The notes below the pieces were generated by a model. It had not been told where the DNA came from. It saw only the letters and a list, made by a program, of their open reading frames with translations, and ran no database searches. The position numbers and the translations under genes are program-made. From the NCBI GenBank assembly GCA_005808865.1, contig SYKU01000189.1, positions 1-60,863 on the forward strand: a stretch of DNA of 60,863 nt. The letters run 5' to 3'. Shown piece after piece: positions 19,938 to 29,031 of this stretch. The stretch comes from Acidobacteriota bacterium (GTDB lineage: Bacteria; Acidobacteriota; Terriglobia; Bryobacterales; Bryobacteraceae). The stretch's first letter is position 1; every line of letters starts with the position of its first letter.

Positions 19938-21368
19938 ATGGAAATCGGATTGGAACGTGCGGCAGCCGCGGCTATTGAGACCGAAGCGCTGGTGGTGCTT
20001 GGATTCCTTGAGCATGTGCCCGAACCGGTCCGCGACCTTGGCGAGTTTTCCGGAAAGGCGCTGGAGACCACCTTGGTTCACCGGCCAGCCGGCTTCCTGG
20101 CAAAACGGCTGTTTGCGATCGGCGGAGGCAGGCTCTCCGAATTCACATCCGCGGATCTGCGAAAGGCTGCGGGCACGGCAGTAAGGGCGCTGAAGGCGAA
20201 AGCTGTGACGCGGATCGCTCTTTCGCTCGACCCTGGATACGGGTCCGCGGAGTTTGTCGCGGCCGCCGTCGAGGGCGCGATTCTCGGCGCTTTTGAGCCG
20301 GACCTCCACAAGACCCAGAAAGGCGACAAGCCGCCCGTCGCGAGCTTCACCATCGTGACCGCTTCGGAAGACGCCGAAGCCGGTATCGCTCGCGGGCGAA
20401 TCCTGGGCGAAGCGCAGAACCTGACGCGAACGCTCGTGAATGAACCGGCGAATCTTCTGCCCCCAATGGCTCTTGCCGCGCGGGCCGAGGCGATGGCGCG
20501 GGCGCAGGGGCTGGAATGCGAGGTGCTCGATCAGGATCGCATGAAGCAACTCGGCATGGGATCCCTGCTTGGCGTCGCCATGGGCAGCGCCGAGCCTCCC
20601 GCCTTGATTGTAATTCGCTACCGCCCGGCGGACCCTGCGGCGTCGAACGGTGCGCACCTGGGTCTGGTGGGTAAGGGTGTGACTTTCGACACGGGCGGGG
20701 TATCCATCAAACCGGCCGAGGGCATGGAAAAAATGAAATACGACATGGCAGGCGGCGCCGCCATGATCGGCGCCATGCAGGCCATCGCGCAGTTGAAGCC
20801 TTCGATTCCGGTGACCGCTCTGATTCCAGCTGTCGAGAACATGTGCGGGAGCCGCGCCCAGCGTCCCGGAGACATCGTAACGTCGCTTTCAGGCAAGACG
20901 ATCGAGGTTCTGAACACGGACGCTGAAGGACGACTGATACTGGCTGACGCCATGACATACGCCAGGCGGCTCGGTTGCACGCACCTTGTTGACGCGGCGA
21001 CGCTTACGGGCGCCATCGTGGTCGCGCTCGGACACGTAAACGTGGGTGTGTTCGCAAACGACGATGCCCTCCTGACAAAGCTCCTCGCGGCCGCGAAGGC
21101 CGAGGGCGAAAAGATGTGGCACATGCCGCTCGACGAAGAATACAAGGATCAGCTGAAGAGCGCGTTCGCCGACTTGCCAAACATCGGCACCCGATGGGGC
21201 GGCGCGGTAACGGCGGCGATGTTCCTCAAGCAATTCGCAGATGACACACCCTGGGTGCACCTCGATATCGCGGGCACGGCTTGGCTCGACGAGGAGAAGC
21301 CGCATCTGGCCAAAGGCCCTTCGGGCGTGGGTGTGCGGACGTTCGCGTATCTCGCGGCGAACTGGTAG
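19938..21368 (+). CDS. pepA: Leucyl aminopeptidase, M17 family
   Basis: This 476-aa cytosolic M17 aminopeptidase removes N-terminal residues from peptides using two metal ions. The N-terminal macro-like domain is poorly conserved, as usual. The catalytic domain has LVNEPANLLPP, GLVGKGVTFDTGGVSIKP (Lys246, Asp251), KYDMAGGAAMIGAM and the family signature NTDAEGRL at residues 326-333, with Asp328 and Glu330 as metal ligands and Arg332 as catalytic Arg. It lies 7 bases after smpB. PepA proteins in some bacteria also bind DNA at recombination sites; nothing here shows that. Confidence 0.93.
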   Translation: MEIGLERAAAAAIETEALVVLGFLEHVPEPVRDLGEFSGKALETTLVHRPAGFLAKRLFAIGGGRLSEFTSADLRKAAGTAVRALKAKAVTRIALSLDPGYGSAEFVAAAVEGAILGAFEPDLHKTQKGDKPPVASFTIVTASEDAEAGIARGRILGEAQNLTRTLVNEPANLLPPMALAARAEAMARAQGLECEVLDQDRMKQLGMGSLLGVAMGSAEPPALIVIRYRPADPAASNGAHLGLVGKGVTFDTGGVSIKPAEGMEKMKYDMAGGAAMIGAMQAIAQLKPSIPVTALIPAVENMCGSRAQRPGDIVTSLSGKTIEVLNTDAEGRLILADAMTYARRLGCTHLVDAATLTGAIVVALGHVNVGVFANDDALLTKLLAAAKAEGEKMWHMPLDEEYKDQLKSAFADLPNIGTRWGGAVTAAMFLKQFADDTPWVHLDIAGTAWLDEEKPHLAKGPSGVGVRTFAYLAANW

Positions 21369-21665
21369 TGCGGTTGAGTGTGCCACCGGACCGCTCGGAG
21401 GAGTTAAACCGAAGAGTGCCGGTGGGGAACTGAGCCAGAGGCAAGATGGAATGCCTTCTCCAATCGCGGCAAGTGTTCTGATTTTACAGGCAGGCGAATG
21501 GAACGGGCTTCCCGGGAGTTCGTTCGAAGAATCTGGCCAGTCCCGGCCCCGGGAGTGTGTGGGAGTCGCTTCGAAGCGCGTATATCGGAACGTTGACGGA
21601 GGGCAGAATCGCCTGTGGCTGAAAACCCTCCGCTGGGAGTTACCTGCTGATAGACTGAAATCTAG
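21369..21665. other. Intergenic region before ECF sigma gene
   Basis: No gene is supported in these 297 bases. GGAAC at about 21590, followed by GTTGACGG, resembles an ECF-type -35 and could serve autoregulation of the sigma gene, but I could not match a -10 with confidence. Confidence 0.35.
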
Positions 21666-22286
21666 GTGACTACTCCCACATCCCCGGTCGTTGATGAGCT
21701 TGCCCTGGTTGAGCAGACCCGCGCCGGGTCCTCGGCGGCGTTCACTGAACTGATACGCAAGTACGAAGGAAAGATCTTCCGCCTCGCGATGAACATTACG
21801 CAAAACCGCGAAGACGCGGAGGATGTGCTGCAGGAAACCTTTCTCAGCGCCTACGAGCACCTGGACAGTTTTCGCGGCGATTCCAAATTTTACACCTGGA
21901 TTGTTCGGATCGGCGTCAACAAAGCGTTAATGAAGTTGCGAAAGCGGAAACAGGAGAAATTGGTGTCGATCGATCAGGAAATCGAGACGGGCGAAGAGAC
22001 CATGGTTAGGGAAATCGCCGCATGGGGGGAGAATCCTGAGGAGCGTTATACCCGCGAAGAACTCGGAGGCATCCTGGACAGGGTTGTGCAGAGCCTTTCG
22101 CCGCCATTTCGCACCGTGTTTGTGCTGCGCGACATCGAGGAGTTGTCCACAGAGGAGACGGCCGAGGCCCTCAACCTGTCCGTGGCGGCGGTAAAGAGCC
22201 GTCTGCTTCGGGCGCGGCTCCAGCTTCGCGAGAAGCTCACGCGATTCTTCAAGCTGAAGGGAGACGATACCTTTGCTTACCTGTAA
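21666..22286 (+). CDS. ECF RNA polymerase sigma factor (RpoE-like)
   Basis: This 206-aa sigma factor of the extracytoplasmic-function group starts with GTG at 21666. Region 2 is visible as AFTELIRKYEGKIFRLAMNIT, EDAEDVLQETFLSAYEHLDSFRG and FYTWIVRIGVNKALMKLRKRK. Region 4 is LDRVVQSLSPPFRTVFVLRDIEELSTEETAEALNLSVAAVKSRLLRARLQLRE. It directs RNA polymerase to a stress regulon. The zinc-finger anti-sigma gene overlaps its 3' end by 14 bases, a common pairing that lets the anti-sigma level follow the sigma level. The signal sensed is unknown. Confidence 0.93.
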   Translation: MTTPTSPVVDELALVEQTRAGSSAAFTELIRKYEGKIFRLAMNITQNREDAEDVLQETFLSAYEHLDSFRGDSKFYTWIVRIGVNKALMKLRKRKQEKLVSIDQEIETGEETMVREIAAWGENPEERYTREELGGILDRVVQSLSPPFRTVFVLRDIEELSTEETAEALNLSVAAVKSRLLRARLQLREKLTRFFKLKGDDTFAYL

Positions 22287-22518
22287 ACAGTTCCTGGAAG
22301 AACTTACCGACTACCTTGACGAGTCCCTGTCCGGGGAATCCCGCGCTGCGATCGAGAAGCACATTTCGGAATGTCCGAATTGCTGGGTGGTCGCCGACAC
22401 GACGCGCAAGACGATCAAGATTTACAAAGGGATGGATCCCTATCCAATCCCGCAGGACTTGCACGACAGGCTGCTCGCGGCGCTTGAACGGAAGAAGGCG
22501 GGAATGCGCCAGACGTAG
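22273..22518 (+). CDS. Soluble zinc-finger anti-sigma factor (zf-HC2)
   Basis: This 81-aa protein starts with TTG at 22273, inside the end of the sigma gene. It has the ZAS/zf-HC2 pattern with Cys4, His30, Cys34 and Cys37 (HISECPNC) as likely zinc ligands. A helical tail follows but there is no transmembrane segment, so this is a soluble type, such as those that release sigma on thiol oxidation. Binding to the overlapping ECF sigma factor is inferred from the pairing. Confidence 0.87.
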   Translation: MLTCKQFLEELTDYLDESLSGESRAAIEKHISECPNCWVVADTTRKTIKIYKGMDPYPIPQDLHDRLLAALERKKAGMRQT

Positions 22519-22794
22519 CGCACGGCTGGTGGGGCCGGCGATTGTTTTCGCCGCGGCGTCGTGACAGACGCGCGTGATCCAGTTGAGGGCGAAGTTGTCG
22601 TTCTCAGCACTGTCTGGAAAGTGGGGCAGCCCATCGCTGTATGTGGCGTGCCATGTGACGGCAAGAAGGCAGTGTCAGAACTCCTGACCTCGCACAGCGG
22701 CTGATGTGGCCGCGTGAAGTGAACCACTCTCTACGAGTACCTTGCGAAGCTGGTGAGGCTCGACTGTCAGACGAGCAGGATTCGGTGACGCGCC

Positions 22795-23724
22795 CTACCT
22801 CGTAACCTTCTCCAACTGCTCCTCAAGCTCCTCGTACGTCATCTTTCCCGGATGGTACATGCGAACCACGCCTTCGCGGTCTAGCAGCACAAGCGTCGGC
22901 GTCGAACTCGCTCCGTAGCTCTTGAAGTTCTCTTCGCTCACCGGGACCGCCATCTTGGCAAGTGCTCCATACTGCTCCCGGCGCACGCTTTCGATGTACG
23001 GTTTCTCCTTCTCCGGAGGCGCGTCCTCGCCGCGCGCGACGTAGCCGTACCGCTGAGTCGGCCCAACCAGGACCAAACCCTTGGGGCCGTATTTCTCCAT
23101 GAGGCGCGCGATCAGGGGCGCTTGTGCTTTGCAGTCGCCACACCAGTGCGCCCAGAAAAATAGCAGTACCGGATGCCCCTTCAGCTTTTCGATCGGCGCT
23201 GGCTTTGCATTCAGCCACTCCGCCACCTCGAGCGCTGGCGCAGGTTTCCCCTCGAGACTTAGCAGATGGATGTTCTTCTGCAACCGCGTCCGTATCGACG
23301 TTCCGTGGTACTTCTGCAACTCACGCCGCAGCATGGCTACAGCCTCGCTCCTTTGTCCCCTTGCGTTCAGCACGTTCGCGTGGACCTCAATGGATGCCCC
23401 GAGGGCAATCGGAGTGTTCGCGTCACTGTCGACCGGCCGCTTCTTCAACGTTTCGAGGACCAGTTTTCGGGTTTCGGCCGCGTACAGTTCCGCTTCGTCG
23501 TACCGTTTTGCCGCCAGCGCCCCTCGCCCCAGCCATGAGAGCGCTTCGAGCCCCTCCGGCTTTGTTCCTTCTTTCGCGAGGTATTCCCTTACCCGCCTTT
23601 CACCGAGCTCGAAGTTCGAGTCCGCAATGGCGGACCGTACGTCCTGAATGATCCCCGCACGCGACACCTGCGCGCCCGCAGCCGCCAGGAGCGCGGCGAG
23701 ATGAAAATAATAAACGCTCTTCAT
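22795..23724 (-). CDS. Exported TlpA/thioredoxin-like protein with TPR-like front
   Basis: This 309-aa protein has a signal peptide, a helical TPR-like region to about residue 150, and a C-terminal thioredoxin fold. The active site is WCGDC (Cys195 and Cys198) in VLLFFWAHWCGDCKAQAP, followed by the cis-Pro region SSTPTLVLLDREGVV. Such proteins reduce or exchange disulfides in the periplasm or in outer-membrane-linked complexes. CGDC is a less usual active-site dipeptide. A GATATA hexamer ends 5 nt before the start, suggesting a promoter close to the start codon. The TIM-barrel gene upstream ends only 5 bases before it, so the two might also be cotranscribed. Confidence 0.87.
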   Translation of the reverse strand: MKSVYYFHLAALLAAAGAQVSRAGIIQDVRSAIADSNFELGERRVREYLAKEGTKPEGLEALSWLGRGALAAKRYDEAELYAAETRKLVLETLKKRPVDSDANTPIALGASIEVHANVLNARGQRSEAVAMLRRELQKYHGTSIRTRLQKNIHLLSLEGKPAPALEVAEWLNAKPAPIEKLKGHPVLLFFWAHWCGDCKAQAPLIARLMEKYGPKGLVLVGPTQRYGYVARGEDAPPEKEKPYIESVRREQYGALAKMAVPVSEENFKSYGASSTPTLVLLDREGVVRMYHPGKMTYEELEEQLEKVTR

Positions 23725-23728
23725 ATCT

Positions 23729-24757
23729 TTATATCTTCAGTACCTTTCGACAGTAGTCGATGCTTGCTTCCAGGTCTTCTATTTCACGCGAAGCTGCCTC
23801 TTCCTTGCGCAGGGGCGTCAAACCTTTGTACGGTTCGCCCGCGTCCGCCAGAGTAAGAAACCGCGCGAACTCCCAAGCCGGAGTATTACGATAGGCGTCC
23901 CAGAACTTCGAGTCCTTCCAGGCGAATATACGCGGCTGCGTCACAATCACTTCGAGCGAGAACGGCCGGCCTGGGCACAACTCCTGGAACCGTTCGGCGT
24001 ACCGTCTGATTCCGATATTTCCCTCGCCCATCCGCACCCACTTTACCGCTATGCCCTCCTTTTCGCGCCAAACTGCGGTATCGCGCACGTGGCTCGTCAG
24101 CACGTAGGGAGCGAGTGTTTCGAGGGTCAGCAAGGGGTCTTCAATGGTCCACAGAGGATTTCCCGAATCGAGGCAGACTCCCACGAAGTCCTTGCCAGCC
24201 TGTTCCACGAGCGTCTTCAGTTCGCGCCCCTGCATGTCGCCCGCATGATTCTCGATCGCGATCTTAACGTTTGCGTCCCGCGCCTTCGCGCGTGCCCCGC
24301 GGAGTGCTTTTGCCGCGTTCTCGATATGACCCTCGATCGGAATCGGCCCCGTGCGGTCCGCCATCGTCCCAAGAAATGCCCGCACGATAGGCGACCCTAC
24401 GGTCACGGCCGCGTCTATCATCCTTTCAACCTGTTCGACCGCCGTGCCCTGTGCGGCGTCGAACGATTTGGACGAGGGGCAAATCGACCGCATCCCGATT
24501 TCGAGTGCGATCCCAAGTTTCTCCGCATGCGCCCGCACCGCTTTCAGGTGCGCCGTCTCCAGGCCTCCGATGAACCGTATTTCGGAAAAGTGGACCACCT
24601 TCGTGTTCCACTTCGCGCAGTAGTCGAGAAACTGAAAGGGTGTCCAGTTCTGCGTGCGGATACTGAAGAGGTCTATACCGAACCGGACGGACGCATTGGC
24701 AGCGACTGCCGGCGTTCCCGCCGCCGCCGTAGCCGCAAGAAAAATTCTACGTCGCAT
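23729..24757 (-). CDS. Exported sugar phosphate isomerase/epimerase-like TIM-barrel protein
   Basis: This is a xylose-isomerase-like/AP-endonuclease-2 fold protein of 342 aa. From the ATG at 24757 it has an Arg-rich Tat/Sec signal (MRRRIFLAATAAAGTPAVAA). Metal-site motifs typical of the fold are HFSEIRF, IAIENHAGD (Glu and His ligands), VGVCLDSGNP, TSHVRDTAV and FSLEVIV. Exported members of this superfamily are common in Acidobacteria and Planctomycetes; substrates are generally unknown. I reject the in-frame start at 24826, which would bury the signal. A GATAAT sits 6 nt upstream. Confidence 0.85.
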   Translation of the reverse strand: MRRRIFLAATAAAGTPAVAANASVRFGIDLFSIRTQNWTPFQFLDYCAKWNTKVVHFSEIRFIGGLETAHLKAVRAHAEKLGIALEIGMRSICPSSKSFDAAQGTAVEQVERMIDAAVTVGSPIVRAFLGTMADRTGPIPIEGHIENAAKALRGARAKARDANVKIAIENHAGDMQGRELKTLVEQAGKDFVGVCLDSGNPLWTIEDPLLTLETLAPYVLTSHVRDTAVWREKEGIAVKWVRMGEGNIGIRRYAERFQELCPGRPFSLEVIVTQPRIFAWKDSKFWDAYRNTPAWEFARFLTLADAGEPYKGLTPLRKEEAASREIEDLEASIDYCRKVLKI

Positions 24758-24763
24758 GGGTTG

Positions 24764-24769
24764 ATTATC
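24764..24769 (-). promoter_or_regulatory. Putative -10 element GATAAT
   Basis: On the minus strand GATAAT ends 6 nt before the ATG at 24757. With a usual 6-8 nt distance to the transcription start, the mRNA would begin at or next to the ATG. Confidence 0.4.
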
Positions 24770-24824
24770 GCGCAAGAGCGGCGCCTGATGCCCGCGGCAT
24801 CGACGAACACGGCAAGATGTAGGC

Positions 24825-25340
24825 ATGACCTCGGGGACTCCGATACTGACCGCGCGTTCCGCCGCCGCCAGCGACGCGAGCGCGATCGCCCGAATTTATG
24901 ATGAGGGCATCGAAGATCGCGTGGCAACGTTCGAGACCCGTCCGTAGTCGGTCGATGACGTGCGCGGCTGATTCGACGGCGTTCACCCTACGGTCGTCGT
25001 GGAAGCAACGGGAGACAGTCGTAGCGTTTGGCGCCACCTTCACCTAACGCTCTCGCGACTGCTACTCCGGATCGCCGAAGCCTCGCTCTACGCGGCGCGC
25101 GAGTGGCGCGGAATGGGAGCGGGGCGATTGGCCATGTCCGCGCTGATCAACGCCGCCGAGTCTGCCGGCTTCTGGAAATTGCTCTCGCGCGTTTTTGTGG
25201 AAAACACCGCCAGCCGCAGGCTGGTCAAATCGATGGGCTTTCGAGAAGTGGGTACCTGCGAGAAGCACGGCCAATTGGACGGCGTCTGGCGCGATGTCGT
25301 GATCGTAGAGCGGTTGATTCCGGCGAATTCCGATTCATGA
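24825..25340 (+). pseudogene. Decayed ArsN1-like GNAT acetyltransferase
   Basis: Reading from ATG 24825, the conceptual protein is clearly a GNAT acetyltransferase of the phosphinothricin/arsinothricin (ArsN1-like) group: DASAIARIYDEGIEDRVATFETRP, then REWRGMGAGRLAM (the acetyl-CoA loop), AESAGFWKLLSRVFVENTASRRL and CEKHGQLDGVWRDVVIVERLI. It is broken: TAG at 24945-24947, TGA at 24969-24971 (where a Trp is expected), and a stretch about 25014-25073 that reads as VAFGATFT-stop-RSRDCYSG only in the +1 frame, bounded by two compensating single-base changes. The last 95 codons stay open. Several independent lesions argue for true decay rather than sequencing error, although raw-read errors cannot be excluded. 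Confidence 0.8.
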
Positions 25341-25369
25341 CCATCGTTCGAGCGGGCGTCAGGGAATCC

Positions 25370-25660
25370 GCCGCTCCAGCAACGAAAACGCGGCAATGGT
25401 CGTAAAGCCGAAGTTGACTGCGCCGGAATGAGAGTTGAAGAGCGCGCCTCGACGCCGCGCGGTAACCGCGGCACTCTGTGGACCCGTTATCCAGGTTCGA
25501 GCCTGGCAATGCCTTCCGACGTACCGCTGCCGTCGGCGACGCCCATCAAAAACCGCCGCGAGCCGTCTCAAAGATGATCCGTCCGCCGGTGTCCCAATCG
25601 CCGCCCCGAGGACTGGGTATCGCACACGGTGTCGGGAGCGCCGCCGCCCGAAAATGTGAA
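25370..25660 (-). pseudogene. Decayed fragment of kinase-linked beta-propeller
   Basis: On the minus strand this piece reads, across shifts of frame, GGRIIFETARGGF, SGTSEGIARLEPG and LFNSHSGAVNFGFTTIAAFSLLERR. These match in order [27 protein letters not shown] and [25 protein letters not shown] of the intact kinase gene next door. It lacks the kinase domain and the rest of the propeller. It lies just 3' of the intact gene, so it is probably the leftover of a tandem paralogue. Confidence 0.65.
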
Positions 25661-25702
25661 TGGATCACTGCGGACCGGGATTTCGCAACCACCGCGCAAG
25701 GC

Positions 25703-28345
25703 TCACGGCACCCGACGCTTCACCTCGTCGAAGAAGTTGATCAGAACCGTCGCCCGCACATTGCCCTTGTCCGGTTCCCCGGCCGGAAACGCTAGAACGC
25801 GCTTCCCGTTGGGGGCGACATCGTAGTTGATCGAACCCCCGGCGAGGTGGATCGGCGTTTCACTCCACAGCCGCGGCTTGCCCGCGGAGAAGGTCTCCCC
25901 GCTTACCGAGTAATCCACGACCATCACATGGCTGCTCGTGGCGGTTCTATAGAACAACTGCCGACCGCCTCGCGACCACCTTGGCATGAAACCGCCTTCC
26001 TGAGACACCGTCCACTTCCCGGCCCCGCCGCGAAACGGACGCACATAGATCTCCGCCCGTCCCGATTCGGAGGTAGCGTAGGCCACCCAGCGGCCGTCCG
26101 GCGAAAAATCCACCGTATCCTCGTCGGGCCGCGGGTTGTGGAACAGAGGTTCCGGCGCGCCTGCCTTTGGATGCTCCGTATCGGTTGTGTCGATCGGCAG
26201 CATCCAGATCCTGGCCGGGCTCTGCGGACTTCTGCCGCCGCATGCAAGGTACCGGCCATCCGCGGAAAACGCATAGGGCGTGAACGAACCGGCGTCCGGC
26301 AGCAGCTTGACCGCCTCACCGCTTCCATCGGCCCGCTGCCACCAGACGGCGTTGTCACGCCCGCGGAAGGCGAGGTGCTTTCCATCCGGCGTCCAGATCG
26401 CCGGGGAACCGAACGCCGCGGCAACGTTCAGGCGCGTCATGATCTCGCGCGCAAAATCCCATACCCGGACAACACCGCCCAATTCGACCATGACCGCGAA
26501 TCTGCCGTCGGGAGACAGGCGCAATTGCCGGTAGAGGTTGGGCGGCACGCCTTTGACCGGCTCCACTTTGCCTCCCGCTGCCATCCAGCCGATAGGATAT
26601 TGGTAGGAATGCTGCTTGCCCGCCACGTAGACAAAGAGTCCATTTCGGGCAAAATCGAAACCTCCAAAGCCCCCGGTGTTCCCGGCAACATCCTGGAGTA
26701 GGACCACGGGCTGTCCGGAGATCTCCGCCCGGCGGGCGTCGAAGCGAACGCCGAAGAGTTTCCCGCCCCGCACGTACACAAGGTACCCGCCGGGCAGGTA
26801 GCGCCCGTAATACGCTCCGCGCACCAGCGTTTTTCGCTGTCGCGTCTTCATGGAGTAAACCGCGATATTCGCCTCGTCGAAATTGACCACGTCGGAGTGA
26901 GGGTTGAAGATCACGGCGTCGCCGGCGGGCAGAAGTTGGGGCCAGCGGTGGACCAACTCTCCCGGCTCGAGGGTGGTCAGGGGTTCTGGCTGGCCGCCGC
27001 CTTCGGCCACGCGGATCAGTCCGCTGCGGGTAGGCTCCAAAATAATCCGCCCGTCTTCGCCCCACCAGGCTCCGCGCGCGATGGGAGCGTCGCACAATGT
27101 GACCGGCGCGCCGGCGCCCGAGACCGCGATTTTTTTGAGCTTCCTGTCGGCGAAGAAGCCGATCCACCGCCCGTCCGGAGAGAAGAACGGCATTTCGGCG
27201 CCCGCGGTTCCCGCCAGTATCGTTGTCCCTGGCTGGTTCAACTCGCGCACCGCGAGCGCCGATATACCCGGGGCTGTCCGCTCCGGAAAAGCCACACGCG
27301 CTCCATCCGGCGAGATGGCGAAAGCGAGACGCATATCGGTGAAGCTCTCGGTTGCCAGGTCTACGCTCAGATTCAGCAGGGGGCGTTCCACGGGACGGGT
27401 GGCGCGCCACCAGCCGGCTGCGGCCAGCAGGGCGGCGGCGCCACAAAGAGCTGTGGCCGCATAGAGCCAACGCGCGCGCCGTGTTTCCACCACCGGAGTG
27501 GGAGTCGTCTCGTCCTCCGCTCGAACATCCTCCGGGCGAACGTCCTCCAGGGCGATCCGCGCCTCGCCGATATCGCGTAGTCTCCGCCGCGGGTCTTTCT
27601 CCAGGCACCGCGCGAGCAGCCTGCGAACCGGCGCCGGTGTAGCCGGTGGCAACGCATCCAGCCGTACCGGGTCCTTAATGACCGAAGCGACAGTCTCGGT
27701 CGCGGTCTGGCCGCCGAACATCATCTGGCCGGTCAGCATCTCCCACACGAGGATTCCGAAGCTCCAAATGTCCGCCCGCCGGTCAACTTCCCTGCCCCGG
27801 GCCTGCTCCGGGCTCATGTATGCGGGGGTCCCGAGGATCGCGCCCGCCTTGGTCCCCATCGTGAGGGTTGCCGCATCATGACCTGCCGAGGCTTCACTCG
27901 AAAGGGCCTTGGCAAGTCCAAAATCCAGCACCTTGACTCGCCCCTGCGGCGTAACCATGATGTTGCCCGGCTTCAGGTCCCGGTGGATGATGCCTTTCTC
28001 GTGTGCGTACTCCAACGCATCGGCGATCTGCCTGGCAATCGGCAGCGCGTCCTCAACCGGCATCGGACCCGCCAGGGTCCTGCCCTCCACCAGTTCCATC
28101 ACAATGGCTCGCTCTTCCACGCCGTAGATCACCGCGATATTCGGGTGGTTCAGCGACGCCAGCAGGTGCGCTTCGCGCGTAAAGCGGGCCATGCGCGCCG
28201 GGTCCGCGGCAAAGGTATCAGGGATAACTTTGATGGCGACGTCGCGCCCGAGCTTTGTGTCAGTGGCGCGGTACACGGCTCCCATACCGCCCTCGCCGAG
28301 CTTGGATAGGATCCGGTAGTGAGCGATGTTCGACTGCGGGTTCAT
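25703..28345 (-). CDS. Transmembrane Ser/Thr protein kinase with TolB-like beta-propeller
   Basis: This 880-aa receptor-type kinase is complete. The kinase domain covers residues 10-280 with GEGGMGAVY (17-25), Lys39, Glu58, HRDLKPGN with Asp123, DFG at Asp141, and SPEQARG. A transmembrane helix ([21 protein letters not shown]) lies near residues 320-340. The extracytoplasmic part is a TolB/WD40-like propeller with repeated FSPDGRWV-type blades, ending in [11 protein letters not shown] chose the ATG at 28345 because AAGGA precedes it and the kinase fold begins there. The architecture is widespread in Solibacter-like genomes. It probably senses an outside ligand and phosphorylates cytoplasmic Ser/Thr; targets are unknown. 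Remnants of paralogues flank it on both sides. Confidence 0.92.
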   Translation of the reverse strand: MNPQSNIAHYRILSKLGEGGMGAVYRATDTKLGRDVAIKVIPDTFAADPARMARFTREAHLLASLNHPNIAVIYGVEERAIVMELVEGRTLAGPMPVEDALPIARQIADALEYAHEKGIIHRDLKPGNIMVTPQGRVKVLDFGLAKALSSEASAGHDAATLTMGTKAGAILGTPAYMSPEQARGREVDRRADIWSFGILVWEMLTGQMMFGGQTATETVASVIKDPVRLDALPPATPAPVRRLLARCLEKDPRRRLRDIGEARIALEDVRPEDVRAEDETTPTPVVETRRARWLYAATALCGAAALLAAAGWWRATRPVERPLLNLSVDLATESFTDMRLAFAISPDGARVAFPERTAPGISALAVRELNQPGTTILAGTAGAEMPFFSPDGRWIGFFADRKLKKIAVSGAGAPVTLCDAPIARGAWWGEDGRIILEPTRSGLIRVAEGGGQPEPLTTLEPGELVHRWPQLLPAGDAVIFNPHSDVVNFDEANIAVYSMKTRQRKTLVRGAYYGRYLPGGYLVYVRGGKLFGVRFDARRAEISGQPVVLLQDVAGNTGGFGGFDFARNGLFVYVAGKQHSYQYPIGWMAAGGKVEPVKGVPPNLYRQLRLSPDGRFAVMVELGGVVRVWDFAREIMTRLNVAAAFGSPAIWTPDGKHLAFRGRDNAVWWQRADGSGEAVKLLPDAGSFTPYAFSADGRYLACGGRSPQSPARIWMLPIDTTDTEHPKAGAPEPLFHNPRPDEDTVDFSPDGRWVAYATSESGRAEIYVRPFRGGAGKWTVSQEGGFMPRWSRGGRQLFYRTATSSHVMVVDYSVSGETFSAGKPRLWSETPIHLAGGSINYDVAPNGKRVLAFPAGEPDKGNVRATVLINFFDEVKRRVP
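27939..28345. repeat. 407-bp direct repeat, copy 1
   Basis: The first 407 bases of the intact kinase gene recur in the same orientation at 31625-32031. By my count 11 positions differ and there is no indel, about 97% identity. The similarity ends at the start codon on one side and after codon 135 on the other. The high identity implies a recent duplication or gene conversion. Confidence 0.9.
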
Positions 28346-28410
28346 GGAATCCTTCTTTTCACGTCGTCGAAGAATTGAGGGGAAAATGCCGGTTCGCCTC
28401 CACCGGCGCG
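28342..28410 (-). pseudogene. Residual C-terminal tail of another kinase paralogue
   Basis: Just upstream of the intact kinase, in another frame, the minus strand reads [18 protein letters not shown] and then TGA. This matches the C-terminal ends [10 protein letters not shown] of the intact copy and FPDELRHRIP of the decayed copy. The TGA overlaps the kinase start codon as ATGA, the arrangement expected of tandem kinase genes whose upstream member was deleted. Confidence 0.55.
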
Positions 28411-28534
28411 CTCCGTCACGGTCCTTGGTATCGCCCAGTATATCGCGGAGGACGCCGCCGAAAGGCATTCAGCCTGGCTGGTAGCCTGCTTGCCGTGCGA
28501 AGCACCGATTCAACAGTGTGCGCTTTCATTTCGG

Positions 28535-28700
28535 CGGTCCTCAGAAGTTTCTTCACCTCGCGCTTTGCGTGAACGATGCGGACAAGTCGGAGGGGCTTCG
28601 AATTCGTGCGGATGACAAGATCCGCGTATGCCACGCTGTCCTCGGAAACGAATTCCCAGATATCCCGAAGGTCCAGGACGCGCGGCGCGCCAGTTAGAAT
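28535..28700 (-). pseudogene. Remnant of RelE/ParE-type toxin
   Basis: The minus strand reads PRVLDLRDIWEFVSEDSVAYADLVI followed at once by PLRLVRIVHAKREVKKLL. These are the N-terminal (DLxxIWxY, DSxxxAxxxI) and C-terminal (RVLHGxRD-like) signatures of ParE toxins, with the central 40 or so residues missing, so an internal deletion has removed the core. It follows the antitoxin remnant directly, in the usual antitoxin-then-toxin order. Confidence 0.6.
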
Positions 28701-28704
28701 GTTT

Positions 28705-28975
28705 TCACCCGCCGTGCCGTTGACGCCCAGCACTGTGGCTGCGGAGCCGACGGAATGCGTCTTCACCGTCCATGGTAACGCCCCGTTCGATATCGTCGAG
28801 ACCTTCGGCAATCATGCGATTCGGTTTCTTCGGAGGTGTATTCCTGGCCGAGGTCCCGCGCCACAACGTAGTGGTAAACGGCATTGTTGAGGAACTCATC
28901 GACGCCGGCTGAACGCCCAGCCTCCACACCGTCGGCGATGAGCTTCACGATCTCCGGTTTCAAGGTCACGTTCAT
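28705..28975 (-). pseudogene. Frameshifted ParD-like antitoxin
   Basis: From ATG 28975 the frame gives MNVTLKPEIVKLIADGVEAGR and DEFLNNAVYHYV, a ribbon-helix-helix ParD-type start. After about 50 codons a shift is needed to continue as AEGLDDIERGVTMDGEDAFRRL, the usual C-terminal part, ending at TGA 28705-28707. One single-base change near 28820 would restore it. Whether a truncated antitoxin is still made is unknown. Confidence 0.65.
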
Positions 28976-29031
28976 GAGTGGTTGTGTCGAGGTCTGCGCT
29001 CCGTTCACAATTGTGCGCTTGCGAAAATCTC

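Noticed and set aside
19397-20071. Extending the secretin to a start at 20071
   Set aside because: That part would run antisense through smpB and pepA and lacks a signal peptide; the ATG at 19396 is followed by one.
22519-22794. Possible small RNA or terminator between the converging anti-sigma and thioredoxin genes
   Set aside because: I found no convincing hairpin with a T-run and no conserved RNA pattern.
26355-27608. Minus-strand open frame of 417 codons in a second frame of the kinase
   Set aside because: The composition is Arg/Gly-rich and the kinase frame carries all motifs.
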